A DNA stretch of 45,625 bases. Source: CAYRUZ01 sp964427895 (GTDB lineage: Bacteria; Patescibacteriota; Gracilibacteria; Peribacterales; Peribacteraceae). How positions within the stretch are numbered: the first letter of the stretch is position 1; the number at the start of each line of letters is the position of its first letter. The notes under the pieces are model-generated. The model saw only the letters and a program-made list of their open reading frames with translations. It did no database searches and was not told the DNA's origin. Of the stretch, positions 22,676 through 30,928 are shown one piece after another. Position numbers and translations under genes: made by a program. The DNA is taken from assembly GCA_964427895.1 (NCBI GenBank), contig CAYRUZ010000007.1:1-45625 (forward strand). The letters run 5' to 3'.

Positions 22676-23872
22676 ATGTTCCGCCGAATCGACTGGTTGC
22701 TGCTGGGATTGGCCGTGGGCTTGACGCTCTTCGGTTTGGCGATGATTGCGAGCGTCTCCGTCTTCCAAAGCTACCAACTCACGCAAAAGCTCGTGGCGCA
22801 GGGAAGAATGGCAGAACCGATCAACTCGTTCTATCTGTGGAGATCGGCGCTGCACGTCACGCTCAGTTTCGGCGTGATGTTCATCGGCATGATCATCCCC
22901 TACCGCTTCTGGGGAAAGCACGCGCGCCTGTTCTTTCTGCTCACGACGGGCCTGCTCGTAGCCGTACTGATGATGACGAAGCTGCGCAACGACTACGGAA
23001 CAGCACGCAGCTGGCTCGTGCTGGGATCGCTGTCGTTCCAGCCCTCGGAGGTGCTCAAACTCACCCTCGTGTTCTACCTGGCCGTGTGGCTGCAGAAGCG
23101 CGAGCAGCTGATCGGAACGTTCAAAGAAGGATTCATGCCGTTCGGCATCCTGCTGGTGCTGTCGACCTTCCTCGTCGCCATCCAACCGGACTTGGGGGGA
23201 TTCCTCGTGCTCACCTCGATCGCCTGCGTGATGTTCTTCATTGCAGGAGGCAACGTCGGACATCTGTTGCTCGGAGGCGGCATGGCGTCGCTCCTCGGCC
23301 TCCCGATCATCCTCAGCCAGGAATACGTGTGGAAACGCTTCGCGGTGTTCTTCTCGTCGGGCGATCCCACCATCAGCGAGAAGGCAGGCTATCAGATCAA
23401 CCAAGCGCTTATCGCGCTGGGAAGCGGCGGACTCTTTGGCGTGGGCTACGGCAAATCGATCCAGAAGTTCGGCTACTTACCGGAAGTGCAGGGTGACATG
23501 ATCTTCTCCGCAATGGGCGAGGAACTGGGATTCCTCCGACTATGCATCATCCTGTCCATGTACGCGCTCTTCATCATCCGCGGATACAAGATTGCCCGCG
23601 AGGCACCCGACCGCTTCGGCTTCCTCGTCGCCACCGGCATCACCACCTGGGTGGCGTTCCAGTCGCTCGTGAACATCGCGGTCAACCTGTCGCTCTTCCC
23701 GCTCACGGGACTCACGTTGCCGTTCATCAGTTACGGCGGGTCCTCATTGCTCACGCTGATGTTCGGCGTGGGCATCCTGCTCAACATCTCCATGCACTCC
23801 ACCGAAGAGGCCCTGGCGGTCCGCCGTCCGCGAAAGCGTTTTGGTTCGGTCACTACCGCTCGCGCACGCTGA
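22676..23872 (+). CDS. SEDS-family peptidoglycan glycosyltransferase (FtsW/RodA)
   Basis: A 398-aa polytopic membrane protein (about ten helices) that polymerises lipid II. Family signatures: a long loop with QINQALIALGSGGLFGVGYGKS and EVQGDMIFSAMGEELGF, and the C-terminal TGLTLPFISYGGSSLL. Whether it acts in division (FtsW) or elongation (RodA) cannot be decided; direct linkage to murG favours FtsW. First gene of ftsW-murG-ppi. ATG at 22676 supported by the promoter. Confidence 0.93.
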   Translation: MFRRIDWLLLGLAVGLTLFGLAMIASVSVFQSYQLTQKLVAQGRMAEPINSFYLWRSALHVTLSFGVMFIGMIIPYRFWGKHARLFFLLTTGLLVAVLMMTKLRNDYGTARSWLVLGSLSFQPSEVLKLTLVFYLAVWLQKREQLIGTFKEGFMPFGILLVLSTFLVAIQPDLGGFLVLTSIACVMFFIAGGNVGHLLLGGGMASLLGLPIILSQEYVWKRFAVFFSSGDPTISEKAGYQINQALIALGSGGLFGVGYGKSIQKFGYLPEVQGDMIFSAMGEELGFLRLCIILSMYALFIIRGYKIAREAPDRFGFLVATGITTWVAFQSLVNIAVNLSLFPLTGLTLPFISYGGSSLLTLMFGVGILLNISMHSTEEALAVRRPRKRFGSVTTARAR

Positions 23873-23875
23873 TCG

Positions 23876-24928
23876 ATGCTCCGCCTCGTCATCAGCACGG
23901 GCGGGTCTGTGGGCCACCTGGCTCCGGCGGTCGCCGTGTGGCGCGCACTGCAAAAACTGGAGGGCGACGCGACGGTGCACGTGCTGTGCTCGGATCGTCC
24001 TGCGGATGCAGCATATTTGAAATTCGAAAACCTGCCATATACACCGCTACCGTTGCCGCGCCGTTCGGCCACGTTACCCTTCACTGCGAGCAAAGGGTTT
24101 TTCCGCGCTCGCGCGCTGATGCGCGAACTCAACCCCACGGTGTTCTTCAGCAAGGGCGGCGCCGTGAGCGTTGCGCCCGCGCTTGCCGCGCGCGCCGCGG
24201 GCATCCCGGTCGTGCTGCACGAATCGGACGTAGTGTCGGGCTACGCCAACCGGATGGTCGCCTCGTTCGCCAACCGCGTGTGCCTGGGTTTCCCGCAGGA
24301 CAGGCAGCATGCCAACGCGGTGCTGACGGGCAACCCCGTCCGTGAACAAATCACGCAAGGATCGATGGAAGAAGGACTGCGCATCACCGGCTTCGATGGC
24401 AAGCGTCCCGTCGTGCTCGTGATGGGCGGCAGCCAAGGAGCCGTCGCGGTGAACGATGCGATCCACACGTTGCTGCACCAACTGCTCGATCTTGCCGACG
24501 TCGTGCACTTAACCGGCGAAGGGAAATCCGGCTCTCGCGCGCAGCACGGATACAAGGCCATGCCGTTCGTCACGAGTGAGCTGCCGCATCTTTACGCACT
24601 GGCGGACATCGCGGTCAGCCGCGCCGGCGCCGGCTCCATCGCGGAGCTCGCCGCCAACGGCATCCCCACGATCCTCGTCCCCATCCGCGGGCTCGCGCAG
24701 GACCATCAGTACAAGAACGCGCTCTACGCGCGCGAGCACGGGGGGTGCGCCATCGTGGAACAGAAGGACCTGCGAAGGGAGCTCCTCCCGGTCGTGCGTG
24801 ACTGGCTCGGCAACCCGGCGGTGCTGGAGGAGAAGAGTCGATTGATGCGCGAGATCGCCGACCCGGATGCGGCGCAGACCATCGCGAAGGAGATCCTCTC
24901 CTTGTCGAAGACCGCGGTGGCCCAGTAA
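23876..24928 (+). CDS. murG: UDP-GlcNAc : lipid I GlcNAc transferase (MurG)
   Basis: A 350-aa GT28 glycosyltransferase that turns lipid I into lipid II on the inner face of the membrane. Visible motifs: GGSVGHLAPA near the N-terminus (usually GGTGGH), a FSKGG block, HESDVVSGYANR, GNPVR, GGSQGA, and SRAGAGSIAEL in the UDP-GlcNAc site. It starts 3 bases after the ftsW stop with no ribosome binding site, so translation is probably coupled. Normal length. Confidence 0.95.
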   Translation: MLRLVISTGGSVGHLAPAVAVWRALQKLEGDATVHVLCSDRPADAAYLKFENLPYTPLPLPRRSATLPFTASKGFFRARALMRELNPTVFFSKGGAVSVAPALAARAAGIPVVLHESDVVSGYANRMVASFANRVCLGFPQDRQHANAVLTGNPVREQITQGSMEEGLRITGFDGKRPVVLVMGGSQGAVAVNDAIHTLLHQLLDLADVVHLTGEGKSGSRAQHGYKAMPFVTSELPHLYALADIAVSRAGAGSIAELAANGIPTILVPIRGLAQDHQYKNALYAREHGGCAIVEQKDLRRELLPVVRDWLGNPAVLEEKSRLMREIADPDAAQTIAKEILSLSKTAVAQ

Positions 24929-24937
24929 GGTCACGCC

Positions 24938-25519
24938 ATGACCACACGCCTCATCACCTGCGCCGTCCTCCTGTCCCTTGCCGTACCCGCGTACGCCAAG
25001 ACCGTTCCGTCCGTCGATCCGGAGACAGGTCTGTTGCACGGACGTTACGTGGTCACCATGAAAACAACGAAGGGCATTCTGCACATGAAGCTCGACGCGG
25101 ATGCTGCGCCGCTGACGGTGACGAACTTCGTCACGCTGGCGCGAGCGGGGTTCTACACCGGCCTCACGTTCCACCGCGTCATCCCGGATTTCATGATCCA
25201 AGGCGGCGACCCCAACGGGAACGGCACGGGCGAGGTGAGCGTCTTCGGCAAGAACTTCGCCGATGAACTGACGGGCGACGAGACGTACGAGCGCGGCACG
25301 ATCGCGATGGCGAACCGCGGACCGGACACGAACGGAAGCCAGTTCTTCATCATGCACAAGGATTACCAGCTGCCTCCCGCATACACCGTCTTCGGCCACC
25401 TCTTCGGCAGCACCCGCGCGCTCGACCTCATTGCCACCACGCCCCGCGATAACAGCGACAAGCCGCTGACCCCCGTGAAAATCACGTTGATGACGGTGCG
25501 CGGTCTAGATGAGAAATGA
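24938..25519 (+). CDS. Exported cyclophilin-type peptidyl-prolyl isomerase
   Basis: 193 aa. The signal peptide (MTTRLITCAVLLSLAVPAYA) is followed by a complete cyclophilin domain: FHRVIPDFMIQGGDPNG (catalytic Arg in HRV), GTIAMANRGPDTNGSQFF and YTVFGHL. It helps proteins fold outside the membrane. It follows murG by 9 bases and is the third gene of the operon; TAAGG upstream may aid initiation. It is a paralog of the lipoprotein cyclophilin at 25691. Confidence 0.93.
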   Translation: MTTRLITCAVLLSLAVPAYAKTVPSVDPETGLLHGRYVVTMKTTKGILHMKLDADAAPLTVTNFVTLARAGFYTGLTFHRVIPDFMIQGGDPNGNGTGEVSVFGKNFADELTGDETYERGTIAMANRGPDTNGSQFFIMHKDYQLPPAYTVFGHLFGSTRALDLIATTPRDNSDKPLTPVKITLMTVRGLDEK

Positions 25520-25690
25520 ACACATCGTATTCATGCGTCAACGGTAATTGAGTAACGAGCAGCCCATTTCCACGTTTGTCAAAACCCTGACAATTCGAGA
25601 GGCGTTGCGTCATCAGATGCAAAATCATGCAAATGTGCGCGAAATAGGAGAGTTGAGCGGCAGGGAACTCCTCTGTAGCGTGGCGCAACC
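25520..25690. other. Intergenic gap between the two cyclophilin genes
   Basis: 171 bases, AT-richer than its surroundings. It contains an inverted repeat TTGTCA (25576-25581) / TGACAA (25588-25593) and a possible -10, TAGCGT (25676-25681), 9 bases before the next ATG. No gene seen. Confidence 0.4.
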
Positions 25691-26299
25691 ATGTATAAGT
25701 TCCTCATTCCGATTGTCGCTTTGGCCGTGCTTCTTGCCGGCTGTTCCTCCCCCTCTTCTGTGACTCCCCCCGCGAACGATTCCACCGGCAACACGACCCA
25801 GCAGGACAACGACGACTCCAAGGTCCAACTGCTCACCGGCAAGCACACGGTCGTCCTCAAGACGTCGAAGGGCGACATCAGCATCGAAGTCGACGCCGAT
25901 CGCGCGCCGAAGGCCGCAACGAACTTCTACGAGCACGCGAAGGAAGGCTACTACGACAACCTCACGTTCCACCGCGTCATCTCCGGCTTCATGATCCAAG
26001 GCGGAGACCCCACGGGCACGGGCGCCGGCGGAGATAGCATCTTCGGCGGAGAGTTCGAAGATGAGATCACCGACGACATGACCTACAGCGCCGGCACGGT
26101 GGCCATGGCCAACCACGGCCCGGACACGAACGGCAGCCAGTTCTTCATTATGCACAAGGATTACCCGCTCCCGCCCCTCTACACGATCTTCGGCAAGGTG
26201 ACGGCGGGCCAGGACGTGGTGAACGCCATCGCTGGCGTGAAGACGGGCCCCGGCGATCGTCCGCTCGAGCCGGTGACATTCAAGGCCGAGGCGAAGTAA
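25691..26299 (+). CDS. Lipoprotein cyclophilin-type peptidyl-prolyl isomerase
   Basis: 202 aa. The lipoprotein signal ends LLAGC (Cys18), followed by a Ser/Pro/Asn/Asp linker to about 50 and a cyclophilin domain with FHRVISGFMIQGGDPTG, GTVAMANHGPDTNGSQFF and YTIFGKV. It is thus a membrane-tethered fold-assisting enzyme, processed by LspA. The domain is close to that of the preceding gene, a local duplication with changed anchoring. A strong terminator follows. Confidence 0.93.
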   Translation: MYKFLIPIVALAVLLAGCSSPSSVTPPANDSTGNTTQQDNDDSKVQLLTGKHTVVLKTSKGDISIEVDADRAPKAATNFYEHAKEGYYDNLTFHRVISGFMIQGGDPTGTGAGGDSIFGGEFEDEITDDMTYSAGTVAMANHGPDTNGSQFFIMHKDYPLPPLYTIFGKVTAGQDVVNAIAGVKTGPGDRPLEPVTFKAEAK

Positions 26300-26320
26300 C
26301 CCTCATCCAGCAAACAACCC

Positions 26321-26346
26321 AAAGGGCGGCGAAAGCCGCTCTTTTT
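26321..26346 (+). terminator. Rho-independent terminator
   Basis: AGGGCGGC / GCCGCTCT stem with GAAA loop and a T-run, 21 bases after the stop at 26299. Confidence 0.88.
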
Positions 26347-26351
26347 CGATC

Positions 26352-26380
26352 ATGACACCCCGACGGGGAATCTCTACACT
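26352..26380 (+). promoter_or_regulatory. Promoter ATGACA-17-TACACT of gltX
   Basis: -35 ATGACA (26352-26357, one base from consensus), 17 bases, TACACT (26375-26380), then 9 bases to the ATG. A full promoter whose transcript would still be nearly leaderless. Confidence 0.75.
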
Positions 26381-26389
26381 CGCTGCGCA

Positions 26390-27850
26390 ATGAGAACCCG
26401 CTTCGCCCCCTCCCCCACAGGCCTCCTCCACGTCGGCGGATTGCGCACCGCGCTCTACACGTGGCTCCTCGCCCGCCAGAGCAACGGCACGTTCATCCTG
26501 CGCATCGAAGACACCGACCAGGAACGCGAAGTGCCCGGGGCAGTGCAGAACATCGTGGAGAGTTTGCAGTGGGCGGGCATCACGATCGATGAAGGCGCGT
26601 ACCTCGACGGCGGAGTAGTGGCCCAGCGCGGTGACCGCGGCCCCTACATCCAGAGCCAGCGCACGGACATCTATCGCGAGCACGCCGATCGACTGCTGCA
26701 GAGCGGCCACGCCTACCGGTGTTTCTGCAGCCCGCAACGCCTGGAAGAGATGCGCGAGCGCCAGGTCGCACGCAAGCAGCCTCCCATGTACGACCGCACG
26801 TGCCTGCGCCTCAGCCGCGACGAATCGGACAAGAAGGCGGCGGCGGGCGAACCGTACGTCGTACGTTTGCAGGTGCCGGACAACCGCACGGTGGACGTCA
26901 TCGACCTCGTCCGCGGACCTCTGGAGTTCAAGTCGCACACGATCGACGACCAGGTGCTTCTCAAGAGCGACGGATTCCCGACGTACCATCTCGCGAACGT
27001 CGTGGATGACCATCTCATGGGCGTGGAGTTGGTCGTGCGCGGAGAAGAGTGGCTGAGTTCGCTGCCGAAGCACATCCTCCTGTACGAGGCGTTCGGCTGG
27101 GCGCCGCCGCAATTCGCGCACCTCTCGCTGCTCCTCAATCGCGACAAGACGAAGCTGAGCAAACGCCAGGGTTCGGTGTCCGTGCAGGACTACCGCGATA
27201 AGGGATACCTCCCGGAAGTGATGGTGAACTTCTTAGCGCTGCTCGGGTGGAACCCGGGGACGACCCAGGAGCTGTTCACGCTCAAGGAATTGCAGGAAGC
27301 CTTCTCCCTCGACCGCGTCCAGAAAGCCGGCGCCATCTTCGACCTGGAGAAACTCGATTGGCTGCAGGGGCAGTGGATCCGCCGCCTGCCGGAGGACGAC
27401 TTCGTGGCCCGCTGCTTGGATGTGGTCGTGCAGCACCATCCCGAAGCGAAGACGGACGAGCACTTCCGCGAGCGCGCGCTGCTCATCCGCGAGCGCATCA
27501 CGTTCTTCCACGAGGCGCACGACATGCTGTCGTACTTCTACAGCGACCCGCAGCCGACGGTGGAACTGATGGCAAACGCGAAGCAGAAAGTGACCCCCGA
27601 ACAATTGCCGGAGATCCTCGATGCGTTGCTCGAGATGTTGGCACAGGACGACGTCTGGTCGAACGATCAGATGCTGGCTGCAGCAAAGGCCATGATTGAG
27701 AAGAAAGGCTGGAAGCTCGGCCAATTGCTTTGGCCGCTGCGTGCCGCTCTCACGGGCCGCGAATACAGCCCGGGCGCAACGGAAGTCGCCATCGCATTGG
27801 GCAAGGAGACGACGCTGCGACGTCTGAAGGCAGCACGGCAGCTCGTCTAA
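26390..27850 (+). CDS. gltX: Glutamyl-tRNA synthetase
   Basis: A 486-aa class I synthetase that charges tRNA-Glu. Signature 1 is RFAPSPTGLLHVGGLR (HVGG at 14-17); the KMSKS equivalent is KLSKRQG near 255. IEDTDQER and the C-terminal helical anticodon-binding domain are present and of normal length. Whether it also mischarges tRNA-Gln (needing GatCAB) cannot be read here. Monocistronic, with its own promoter. Confidence 0.97.
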   Translation: MRTRFAPSPTGLLHVGGLRTALYTWLLARQSNGTFILRIEDTDQEREVPGAVQNIVESLQWAGITIDEGAYLDGGVVAQRGDRGPYIQSQRTDIYREHADRLLQSGHAYRCFCSPQRLEEMRERQVARKQPPMYDRTCLRLSRDESDKKAAAGEPYVVRLQVPDNRTVDVIDLVRGPLEFKSHTIDDQVLLKSDGFPTYHLANVVDDHLMGVELVVRGEEWLSSLPKHILLYEAFGWAPPQFAHLSLLLNRDKTKLSKRQGSVSVQDYRDKGYLPEVMVNFLALLGWNPGTTQELFTLKELQEAFSLDRVQKAGAIFDLEKLDWLQGQWIRRLPEDDFVARCLDVVVQHHPEAKTDEHFRERALLIRERITFFHEAHDMLSYFYSDPQPTVELMANAKQKVTPEQLPEILDALLEMLAQDDVWSNDQMLAAAKAMIEKKGWKLGQLLWPLRAALTGREYSPGATEVAIALGKETTLRRLKAARQLV

Positions 27851-27867
27851 CTCGCGTAGCGCGTGAA

Positions 27868-27885
27868 GCGCCCAGGTGTGGGCGC
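27868..27885 (+). terminator. Weak hairpin after gltX
   Basis: GCGCCC / GGGCGC with a 6-base loop, 18 bases after the gltX stop, without a T-run. A possible 3' end structure. Confidence 0.35.
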
Positions 27886-27941
27886 GGCAGCGGGGGTGAC
27901 AGGGGCAGGCGGGTCGGAGCTTGCCGCGCAGTGTTTTCTTG

Positions 27942-27971
27942 GCCACTTCTTTGTCACGACAAAGAAGTGGC
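27942..27971. promoter_or_regulatory. 14-bp perfect palindrome, operator candidate
   Basis: GCCACTTCTTTGTC, two bases (AC), then GACAAAGAAGTGGC. It ends 9 bases before the -10 of the next gene, so it covers the -35 region. No T-run follows, so an operator for a dimeric regulator is more likely than a terminator. Confidence 0.6.
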
Positions 27972-27980
27972 ATCACGTGC

Positions 27981-27986
27981 TACACT
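27981..27986 (+). promoter_or_regulatory. -10 element TACACT, leaderless type
   Basis: TACACT, 7 bases, ATG at 27994; the palindrome lies directly upstream. Confidence 0.6.
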
Positions 27987-27993
27987 GGGAGCC

Positions 27994-28458
27994 ATGGTCC
28001 TCTCCACGAGCAAAGACGTCGAAGTGCACATGAAGCCGGATTCGGCGAAGGCGATCATCGAAGGAAAGACGAGCGTGCCGTTCCAGGCGTTCGTGACGCT
28101 CATCCTCCAGCGCAAGGTGTTCACGTTGTTCAAAGACTGGAGCAGCGAACCGATGATCGTCAGCAGCGAACTGCTCACGAGCCTCGCCTCCGCCCCCCAG
28201 GACAACCAGGAAAACCGCACGCACCTGTTACTCGTCACGCTGGGCGTCGGCGTTTTGGCTGGCATCGCCGGAATGGCATTGGCCCTCGTAGGGCTCAATT
28301 GGCTCAACTACCCCGCCGGCAACCAGGAACTGCTCATCGTCGCGGGCTGCATCATCGGCGGCGGCATCCTGCTGTACGTGCTGTCCCAATTGCAGAGCAA
28401 ATCCAGCACGGAAAAAATGACCGATACGCTGGAAAAAGTGGCGAATCTGCTGAAATAA
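27994..28458 (+). CDS. Two-helix membrane protein, 154 aa
   Basis: A soluble N-terminal part (1-75, helical) is followed by two transmembrane helices (about 80-100 and 112-130) and a short charged C-terminal helix. No family recognised. The start is set by the -10 element 7 bases before the ATG; the frame is open into gltX but that part is not coding. It lies 10 bases upstream of murB and may share its transcript. The palindrome at its promoter suggests regulation. Confidence 0.72.
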   Translation: MVLSTSKDVEVHMKPDSAKAIIEGKTSVPFQAFVTLILQRKVFTLFKDWSSEPMIVSSELLTSLASAPQDNQENRTHLLLVTLGVGVLAGIAGMALALVGLNWLNYPAGNQELLIVAGCIIGGGILLYVLSQLQSKSSTEKMTDTLEKVANLLK

Positions 28459-28468
28459 TCACGCCCCT

Positions 28469-29335
28469 ATGGAAGTGAAAGAGAACGTGCCCGTCGGCAC
28501 CAAGACCACGATGCGCATCGGCGGAGCCGCGCGGTATTTCGGCGAGCCGAAGACGCGCGAGGACGTGGAACAGGCCGTCGCGTTCGCGGCGGAAAAGAAT
28601 ATTCCGCTCATCGTGCTGGGTAACGGTGCGAACACCATCTTCGCCGACGGCACCATCGAGGCGCTCGTCATCCGCATCGCCGCAGCGGCGACCGTCATCG
28701 ACGGGAACATCGTGACCGTCGAGGCAGGCAAAAATCTGGCGATGCTCATCAACGAGCTTGCCGACAAGGATCTCGACCTCTCCACGCTTACGGGCATCCC
28801 TGGCACGGTCGGCGGCGCGCTGTTCGGCAATGCCGGGCAGGGGCACGGAGGCATCTGGATCGATACATTCGTGCGTTCCGTTACGGCATACGTCGACGGG
28901 TCATGGAAGACGCTGTCGCGCGAGGAGTGCGAGTTCCGGTACCGCGAGAGCGGATTCAAAGACGCACGCGGCCCCGTGATCATCTGGAGCGCCGTGCTGG
29001 AGGTGCCGGGCAAGCCGGCGGCGGACGTGAAAGCGGAAGTGCAGCGGCTGTTGCAGAAGCGCATCGAAACGCAGCCGCACCTTAAAACGGCGGGAAGCTG
29101 CTTTAAGTCGCTCCCCGACGGCACCCCTGCGTGGAAACTCGTCGATGCGGCGGGCCTGCGCGGCACGACCGTCGGCGGCATTCAAATTGCGGAAAAGCAC
29201 GCGAACTTCCTGCTCAACGTCGGCAATGCGACGTTCGACGATGCCCTCAATATCACCGCGCTCATCAAAGAAAAAGTGCCGCAGATCGCAGGCATCGAAA
29301 TGCGCTTGTACGGCAACGACGGCCGTCTGCGGTAA
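28469..29335 (+). CDS. murB: UDP-N-acetylenolpyruvoylglucosamine reductase (MurB)
   Basis: A 288-aa FAD enzyme that makes UDP-MurNAc. FAD-domain motifs: TTMRIGGAARYF, LGNGANTIF, TGIPGTVGGALFGNAG. The catalytic region is AGSCFKSL, and KHANFLLN lies near the end. Length and motifs fit type II MurB. AATAAT (28454-28459), overlapping the stop codon of the upstream gene, ends 9 bases before the ATG, so an extra leaderless start is possible. Its stop touches the stop of the convergent CAP gene. Confidence 0.95.
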   Translation: MEVKENVPVGTKTTMRIGGAARYFGEPKTREDVEQAVAFAAEKNIPLIVLGNGANTIFADGTIEALVIRIAAAATVIDGNIVTVEAGKNLAMLINELADKDLDLSTLTGIPGTVGGALFGNAGQGHGGIWIDTFVRSVTAYVDGSWKTLSREECEFRYRESGFKDARGPVIIWSAVLEVPGKPAADVKAEVQRLLQKRIETQPHLKTAGSCFKSLPDGTPAWKLVDAAGLRGTTVGGIQIAEKHANFLLNVGNATFDDALNITALIKEKVPQIAGIEMRLYGNDGRLR

Positions 29336-29740
29336 TCAGTTGCGCCCGGTGCGCACCACGAGCGCGAGGAAGTGCCGCTGTTGCTCGATGACGTCGCGCG
29401 TGTACAGGCCCACGCCGATGCGTTCGAGATCATCGGCGAGAAGCGTCTCTGCTTGCCCTTGGCGCGCGAGCCAATCGCGCACCGCGGCTTGCACCATAGC
29501 GAAAGGTGATACGCCTATACCCTTCCAGAGATTTTCGCGCTGACCAGGTCGGAACACCTGAGGTGAAGGCACGAAAACATTATGTTGCGCCATCCACTGC
29601 GCGTGTGAGCCCGCATGCATTTCCATCTCGGGCGTACGTTGGAGAGGCGCTTTTCCTTGATTGCCACGAACGAGGTCAATGGCGGTGTAGCATTCGTCAA
29701 CCAGCGCACGATCGAGTTCGAGAGGAGACATCCACGCCAT
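29336..29740 (-). CDS. CAP (SCP/PR-1) domain protein
   Basis: About 134 aa. It matches the CAP superfamily in outline: LVDECYTAIDLVRGNQGKAPLQR, then MHAGSHAQWMAQHNVF, ENLWKGIG, AVRDWLARQGQAETLL and ERIGVGLY. CAP proteins are usually secreted; no signal peptide is visible here, so export is unclear. Possible starts are the ATGs at 29767, 29740 and 29731; none has a strong signal. It is convergent with murB with no gap. Confidence 0.72.
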   Translation of the reverse strand: MAWMSPLELDRALVDECYTAIDLVRGNQGKAPLQRTPEMEMHAGSHAQWMAQHNVFVPSPQVFRPGQRENLWKGIGVSPFAMVQAAVRDWLARQGQAETLLADDLERIGVGLYTRDVIEQQRHFLALVVRTGRN

Positions 29741-29784
29741 CGTGCACTCGTTGCACGAGGCACTCAACCTGCTTTGTCAGACAC

Positions 29785-29813
29785 GAAAAAGAGGGCTCAG
29801 AGAGCCCTCTTTC
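29785..29813 (-). terminator. Rho-independent terminator of the SSB gene
   Basis: Stem AAAGAGGGCTC / GAGCCCTCTTT with a 3-base loop; on the minus strand it ends in TTTTTCG, 16 bases after the ssb stop. Confidence 0.9.
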
Positions 29814-29828
29814 GTTGATGGCGGCAGA

Positions 29829-30689
29829 TCAGAACGGCAGATCTTCGACTTTGATGTCCGACGTGTAGTTGATGTCGGGCACGCCAGTGAATGCCGGCTC
29901 TTTCTCCTGCGCGGACGGAACCGATGCCATGGGACGCTCGCCCATCGAGGCGTCCGCCTGGATGGCGGCGGAGGCGACGTCGCTCTTTACGCCCAGCAGC
30001 GAAACGGAGTCGGCGATGACTTCCGTCGTGTAGCGCTTCTGGCCTGCCGCCGTCTCGAACGAACGCGTCTGCACGCGGCCGGAGACGAATACACGGTGGC
30101 CCTTTTTCAGCGTGCGCTGGACCTCCTCGGCGAGGTCGCCCCAGATGACGACGTTGTGGAATTCGCTGCGCTCCTTGTTTTCGCCGCTGGCCTTATCCTT
30201 CCAGCGATCGTTGGTGGCCACGCCGAGGGTGAGCACCTTCTGGCCGTTCGTCGTGGTGCGCATTTCCGGATCGCGCGTGACGTTGCCGATGATGTCGGCG
30301 CGGTTGAGGCACGAGAGCAATTCCTTGGCGGACGACGGGGCGGGCATCTGGCCGTCCTTGGGATCGAGCAGGATCATGTCGAGCGCCACGACCTTCGTCT
30401 TGCTGCGCTTCTCGCCGCTGCTTTCATCTTCCCAGCTGTCCGTCTGAAGACGGCCGGAAACGAAGACCTGTCCGCCGGGACGGAGGAACTGACCGGCCAC
30501 GCCGGCCATGGCGCCCCAGATGGTGACGACGTGAAAGCTCTTTCCCTCGAGCATTTCGCCCTTGTCCGCGCGGAAGCGGAACGGCACGACGAGGTTGAGG
30601 TCCGTCACCGAAGTGCCGCCGGGCGTCTGGCGAACTTGGACGGGCTGGGTCTGGTATCCGATGAGATGGACACGGTTGAGAGAGAACAT
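29829..30689 (-). CDS. ssb: Single-stranded DNA-binding protein with two OB folds
   Basis: A 286-aa protein with two SSB-type OB domains in one chain: about 1-110 (MFSLNRVHLIGYQTQPVQVR, FHVVTIWGAMAG, VFVSGRLQTDSW) and 127-235 (LNRADIIGNVTRDPEMR, FHNVVIWGDLAE, VFVSGRVQTRSF). A flexible tail ends in an acidic tip, KVEDLPF, like the DDDIPF partner-binding tip of E. coli SSB. Most bacterial SSBs have one OB fold and form tetramers; a two-fold chain, as in Deinococcus-Thermus, would work as a dimer. The promoter is unclear; a terminator follows. Confidence 0.95.
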   Translation of the reverse strand: MFSLNRVHLIGYQTQPVQVRQTPGGTSVTDLNLVVPFRFRADKGEMLEGKSFHVVTIWGAMAGVAGQFLRPGGQVFVSGRLQTDSWEDESSGEKRSKTKVVALDMILLDPKDGQMPAPSSAKELLSCLNRADIIGNVTRDPEMRTTTNGQKVLTLGVATNDRWKDKASGENKERSEFHNVVIWGDLAEEVQRTLKKGHRVFVSGRVQTRSFETAAGQKRYTTEVIADSVSLLGVKSDVASAAIQADASMGERPMASVPSAQEKEPAFTGVPDINYTSDIKVEDLPF

Positions 30690-30928
30690 AAAGAATGAGG
30701 GGGATGGGAGTAGAGGAGGCCACGACCGATGGTGTGTCCTGCCTAGGGTGTACTACCGTCCACTCCCCTGTGCAAGCTCCTCGCCTTGCACGGAAAGACC
30801 TTTCGAAGTCGCATCACCATTCACCGCCGTTCAGCATACAGGAGAGGACGGGTGTCAATCTCTTCGCGATGCTCAGCCACTGCGAAAAAGTCCGTCATGC
30901 GGCAGACTGAAACCCTCCCATTCCGTTC
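30690..30928. other. Divergent intergenic region, 239 bases
   Basis: It lies between ssb (minus) and the exported-protein operon (plus). No gene, clear promoter pair or terminator can be singled out; a weak TTGCAC-17-TACACC reads toward ssb. GGGGGGAGG at its downstream edge lies inside the start region of the next gene. Confidence 0.4.

Noticed and set aside
27942..27971. The long palindrome as a gltX terminator.
   Set aside because: It has no T-run, only a 2-base centre, and lies about 90 bases after the stop, directly against the next promoter. An operator is more likely, although a role in ending transcription is not excluded.
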